Of a stretch of 64,000 nucleotides of DNA, positions 60,462 through 64,000 are shown piece after piece (the stretch's first letter is position 1; every line of letters starts with the position of its first letter). Origin of the DNA: Archegozetes longisetosus (taxonomy: Eukaryota; Arthropoda; Arachnida; Sarcoptiformes; Trhypochthoniidae); NCBI GenBank assembly GCA_018873245.2, contig JAEMBT020000002.1:4468001-4532000 (forward strand). The letters run 5' to 3'. The notes under the pieces are model-generated. The model made no database searches. It was given only the letters and a program-made list of their open reading frames with translations, and was not told the origin of the DNA. The translations under genes and the position numbers were made by a program.

Positions 60462-61221
60462 TAGACCTCGAGCATAAGCTAAGTTTTCAGACCCAACCCG
60501 ACCTGTGATTTCTTTCTCTAACCCAACCCAACCCGTAAGGGTTTGTAAATGGGTCACCCGTAAAACCCGTACGACCTGTAAAAACAACAAATGTTCATAA
60601 TTCAATATTTTATTACAGGGCATTCATTGCTACGATTCATTACTATAAAATTTTTGTATTTTGTCAGTTATATTTTTTCAGAAATCAAAGTTTGATCTTG
60701 TAAATAGTAATTTACCCACATTACTTGGATCAAGAGATGATCTTTTATCAGATAATGCAATACAAAAGTAGCTAAGGTTTCTCTCACTAGATAAATTTGT
60801 ATCAGAAACTGATAGCAAACGCCTTAACATAATGAAAAGACGCGGATATTTGAGTTTATTTTGTGCCCAAATTTGCATTATTGGAGTGTCTGGTATAAAA
60901 CTATGCGTTAAATCCAAATAATTTTGTATTTCAACATAACTTCCATTGATTGAGACTGTTTTCCCTGCTATATTAATAAAGTCTTTGAGACTGAAGAGTC
61001 AACTTTAACATAAGTAGTAATACTTTTATCAGGAGTTTGTGTATTTTAGATGTTAATACTTTCTGCAGTCGATTACAATAAATTTATCTACATAATTAGC
61101 ATTTAATTTTATTTAAAACAAAATAATTTTATTTATGTACGGGTTTGCAAGAAAAATTTTTCAAATCCGACCCAACCCGTACGGGTTTCTAACGGGTTTA
61201 GGGTTTCATGTTCGACTTCTA
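60462..61221 (-). mobile_element. hAT element, internally deleted
   Basis: The ends TAGACCTCGAGCATAA and, in reverse complement, TAGAAGTCGAACATGA are flanked by the 8-bp repeats GTACGGCA and ATACGGCA (60454-60461 and 61222-61229; one mismatch). Subterminal ACCCGACCCGTA-like repeats lie at both sides. Only the transposase C-terminus survives. Confidence 0.75.
60678..60917 (-). pseudogene. hAT transposase dimerisation-domain remnant
   Basis: The 79-codon frame keeps the hATC pattern: DTPIMQIWAQNKLKYPRL, then a short leucine-rich helix, then an SSERNLSYF stretch (the family's SER.FS motif) and LDPSNVGKLLF. This domain mediates hAT transposase assembly. The catalytic part is gone, so it is a remnant. 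Confidence 0.75.
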
Positions 61222-61326
61222 ATACGGCATCGTAAACATGTTAACTTTATTAAGCACTAGGGCTTTATAAAGACTAAGGTTATATTCTTAGTGAATGGCT
61301 AACGTTGTTTTAGTTGCTGACCAAAA

Positions 61327-62696
61327 TTATTTTTGAGCCAATTTATGTGTCAATAAGAAATATCTGATGTACATAACTGTTAACTGCAAAACAAAACATA
61401 AATAATAAATTCGTATCAAAATTTTCAATATTTATTACTCACTCTACATAAAACCGGGTAAGACATTACAGCTAAAGAACCTATTGAGAATCCAATGGTT
61501 TTTGGACCACTTACTCTTTCGAAACAGGATATCAGTTTGATTTTAGTTCCTGCATACGAATAATAGTTTTGGTTTATGTTCAACTGAAGTTTATATAACT
61601 TTTTAGAAGTTGAATGAATTGCTTGTGAGACACGACATGCACAAAACGAGATGAAAAATATAAATATCCATGTACAGAGAACTGCGAAAGTCCACATAAG
61701 TAATGCGTAGACCATTAATTGTTCAAATAATACTTGATGTAAAATACAAAGATTCACAGGAATTATAGTGATTAGAAACCAAAAATAATGTTTTCTCCAA
61801 AATTTGTTATAAACTGATATCTGAGAACAAATTTGATTGTGATCGATAATCAAGTTTTTGATGCAAACTATAATATCTGTTGCATTAAACGAATTTAAAA
61901 TAATTATCCTGTTGTTAATTTTCTCACATCTGAGTTGAAAATAATAAAATATCAGATAAAAAAAGACTACTGAAGTGAAAATATCGACAAAAGCATAATA
62001 ACCACTAATTAGCATAATCATAACAAATATAAATGAGTTTATAAACTGGTCAAATGTATAAAATTCGATCGAAATCCCGATGTATGTCAAAATGACGAAA
62101 AATACTTAAATAAAGACATAAATATTAATTAAAAACTTTGAAGAATGATTACAAAATAGTTTACCTGAACTCATAACTGATAAGTTTATTAAGTCGAACA
62201 CTTTACGAGCTCGATTCAAAAACATCTTCAGTAGAATAGTGTGACTTTTGTTTAGACCGATTTGTGCAGGAAAAATTTCTCCTCTGATCATATCAAAAAT
62301 TTGTGTCCAAATAAATAATTCCTTTGACGACGTAAAATAGAAAAGCTTATGCAGATATACTGCCCAAATAAGGCCAATAGAGAAAGCAAGTTGAGTATAG
62401 CTTTGAACACCACCTAAATATAAAGACCAATCTCCTAAATTAATTCGAGTTTCTTCACTCAAATCCATTATAAAAATAATCGAATACTTTATTGCATTAA
62501 AAATATGGAACATAATTATTAAATAATCTTTAACAGAAGTTTTGATTTTTCCATTCAATCTTTTCGATAAATTATCAAAATATTTATCAACCAATTGATA
62601 GTTTACTCTATATTGAGGTTTAAGAAAGTGAAAAGTATCGATATTATCGAATGAAGATTCAGACAATATTTTGTTTGACTTGATAAGCATTTTCAT
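61327..62696 (-). CDS. Gustatory-receptor-like seven-transmembrane protein D
   Basis: Exons 62165-62696, 61443-62104 and 61327-61383 give 416 aa from the ATG at 62696 (MKMLIKSNKILSES). The splice sites are identical in kind and phase to C. Family blocks are all present: GDWSLYLGGVQSYTQLAF, FDMIRGEIFPAQIGLN, KHYFWFLITIIPVNLCILHQ, GPKTIGFSIGSLAVMSYP, and the terminal exon LTVMYIRYFLLTHKLAQ. The most variable stretch relative to C is the cytoplasmic-loop region after FQLRCEK. Uninterrupted. Its upstream flank is like that of B. Confidence 0.8.
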
Positions 62697-63337
62697 TTCT
62701 ATCGACCAAAATCACAAGTTTTGATGAAGACTTCAATAATAGCGAATAAAAGAATATTTTATTGATTTACCCCCAAAAGACTGAGAAACTAAAATAGTGT
62801 ATGAAATGTTCGTGAGTTTCAGAATATTTTAAGAGTTTGTTTGGTTTATTGGTAATAATTGTCTTGAATGTTTAATGGTTCATAAAAATTATGATAATAA
62901 ATGGCTATCTTATGTTATTAGAGAGCGAGAAATGAGTATTTGATATCAAAATAAACTTTTCTTACAAAATCGAATAATTTTTTGTAATTAAACCATTAAC
63001 CATAAAATTATCTGAAATAAGTCGTTTTAAATTAAGGTAGATGTGGTGTTGTTTCTCGAGTCTTGATCAAAAGTACCTTGAGATTCTCTCGAATCTGAAA
63101 AAATATTTTTACTAATTTTACTCTCATAAGTAAACCTTAAATTTCGAAAAATTTAATTCCATAATCTTTACTATTGCAAAAGATGAATATCTGGATTTGA
63201 AAACATTAATTAATAAATAGTCACAAATTTAAGTTACAAAAATTCGTTAAATTGTACTTTATTAAAAACCTATCCATCGCAAGGTAAACTTTTTATCTAA
63301 AAGAAATTCTTTATCATTTTGAAATTAAACTGAAAAT
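62697..63337. other. Upstream flank of receptor D
   Basis: Shared with the flank of receptor B (41302-42384), and then breaks directly into P4. Probably promoter sequence. Nothing else is seen. Confidence 0.5.
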
Positions 63338-63772
63338 CTTTCGAAACTTGATTTCAGTCTGATTTTGGCTCTTACATACGAATAATAGCTTTGATTTATA
63401 TTCAATTGAAGTTTATATAACTTTTTAGCAGTTGAATGAGCTTTATATGAGAGATGGGATGCACAAAATGAGATTAAAAATATGAAAATCATGAGCAGAT
63501 AACTACGAAAATCCACATTATGTGTAAATCAACTTTTCAAATGCTATTTAATGTAAGACACAAACATTTATAGGAATCACAGTGATTAGAAACCAAAATT
63601 AATGCTTTTCCCTGAAGTTGTGATGAACTAACATCTAAAAATAAATGTAGTTGTGATCGAAAACTGATATTTTGGTGCAAATTATTGTATTTAGAAAAAT
63701 AGTCATTCAAAGCTGTTATTCTACGGTTAATTCTGTCAAAGCTTACAAAATTAATTATAGATTTGATCAAAT
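63338..63772 (-). pseudogene. Decayed gustatory receptor P4 (middle-exon fragment)
   Basis: A fragment of the middle exon is recognisable: KKLYKLQLNINQSYYSYVRAKIRLKSSFERF is preceded by a degenerate TM5 region. Both ends are truncated and the frame is broken. Its position upstream of D mirrors P2 upstream of B. Confidence 0.65.
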
Positions 63773-64000
63773 CATTAACTCAAGAGTTAGACAAAACTAA
63801 CCAAGTAGTAACTCTTTTGCATCTGATCACGTAATTGACAAAACTTCAAAGACTGCTATGCAAAGCAATCGAAACCTAAATCTTTCATTTGTAATCAATT
63901 GAATTGTAAGAAAATTTTGGTGAATGAGAGGTCAGCTGATGGATGTAAATTGAATCAGTTTTGGGGGTTTGCTTTAAATGTAATAAAAAAATCCATCAAA
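63773..64000. other. Window end, no feature seen
   Basis: The receptor similarity stops at about 63772. The remaining 228 bases show no motif. Confidence 0.4.

Overview
The window is AT-rich animal DNA with spliceosomal introns, and it is most likely from an arthropod. The evidence is a clustered gustatory-receptor-like family, a glycine-rich secreted cuticle-type protein, a doublesex/DMRT gene, a perilipin, and many cut-and-paste DNA transposons. A mite or other chelicerate is a reasonable guess, but nothing in the sequence proves it. Introns in the SMC3 and receptor genes are tiny (about 55-95 nt). Those in the GPI-remodelling and DMRT genes exceed 1 kb.

Left part (1-30 kb, mostly host genes). 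Two tandem copies of a PGAP5/MPPE1-type metallophosphoesterase lie at 1-6.5 kb. The first is cut by the window edge, and the second carries a 4-nt frameshift just after the last metal-binding motif. About 8 kb of apparently non-coding DNA follows. Next come a small secreted Gly/His-rich protein (14.8-15.3 kb, with a TATA box), a three-exon doublesex-like DMRT gene (17.3-20.2 kb), a compact perilipin on the minus strand (24.0-24.6 kb), and a complete ten-exon SMC3 cohesin gene (25.5-29.9 kb). A palindromic E2F-type site sits just upstream of the SMC3 start.

Middle part (30.7-34.8 kb). A structurally intact MULE/Phantom-type DNA transposon has 9-bp direct repeats, repeat-built ends and a FLYWCH plus MULE transposase gene without introns. 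Beyond it, on the minus strand, I assembled a small three-exon gene (33.9-34.7 kb) for a secreted or anchored protein with a RING-like cysteine cluster. I do not recognise its family.

Right part (36.6-64 kb). This is a tandem array of minus-strand seven-transmembrane receptors of the insect/chelicerate gustatory type. Four intact three-exon genes (A 36.6-38.0, B 39.9-41.3, C 47.7-49.1, D 61.3-62.7 kb) alternate with four decayed relatives (P1-P4). The array looks like a duplicated receptor/pseudogene pair, later homogenised by recombination. The decayed members and spacers have absorbed many insertions: Tc1/mariner-type MITEs, a DDE-type transposon carrying a 474-codon open frame, MULE-like elements, a hAT remnant, a piggyBac-like MITE nested in a foldback element, a near-perfect 720-bp-arm palindrome, and one solo LTR. 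Independent insertions hit the same site in paralogous spacers.

All exon joins were worked out by eye from splice consensus, reading phase and similarity to remembered family members. No alignment or database search was run.
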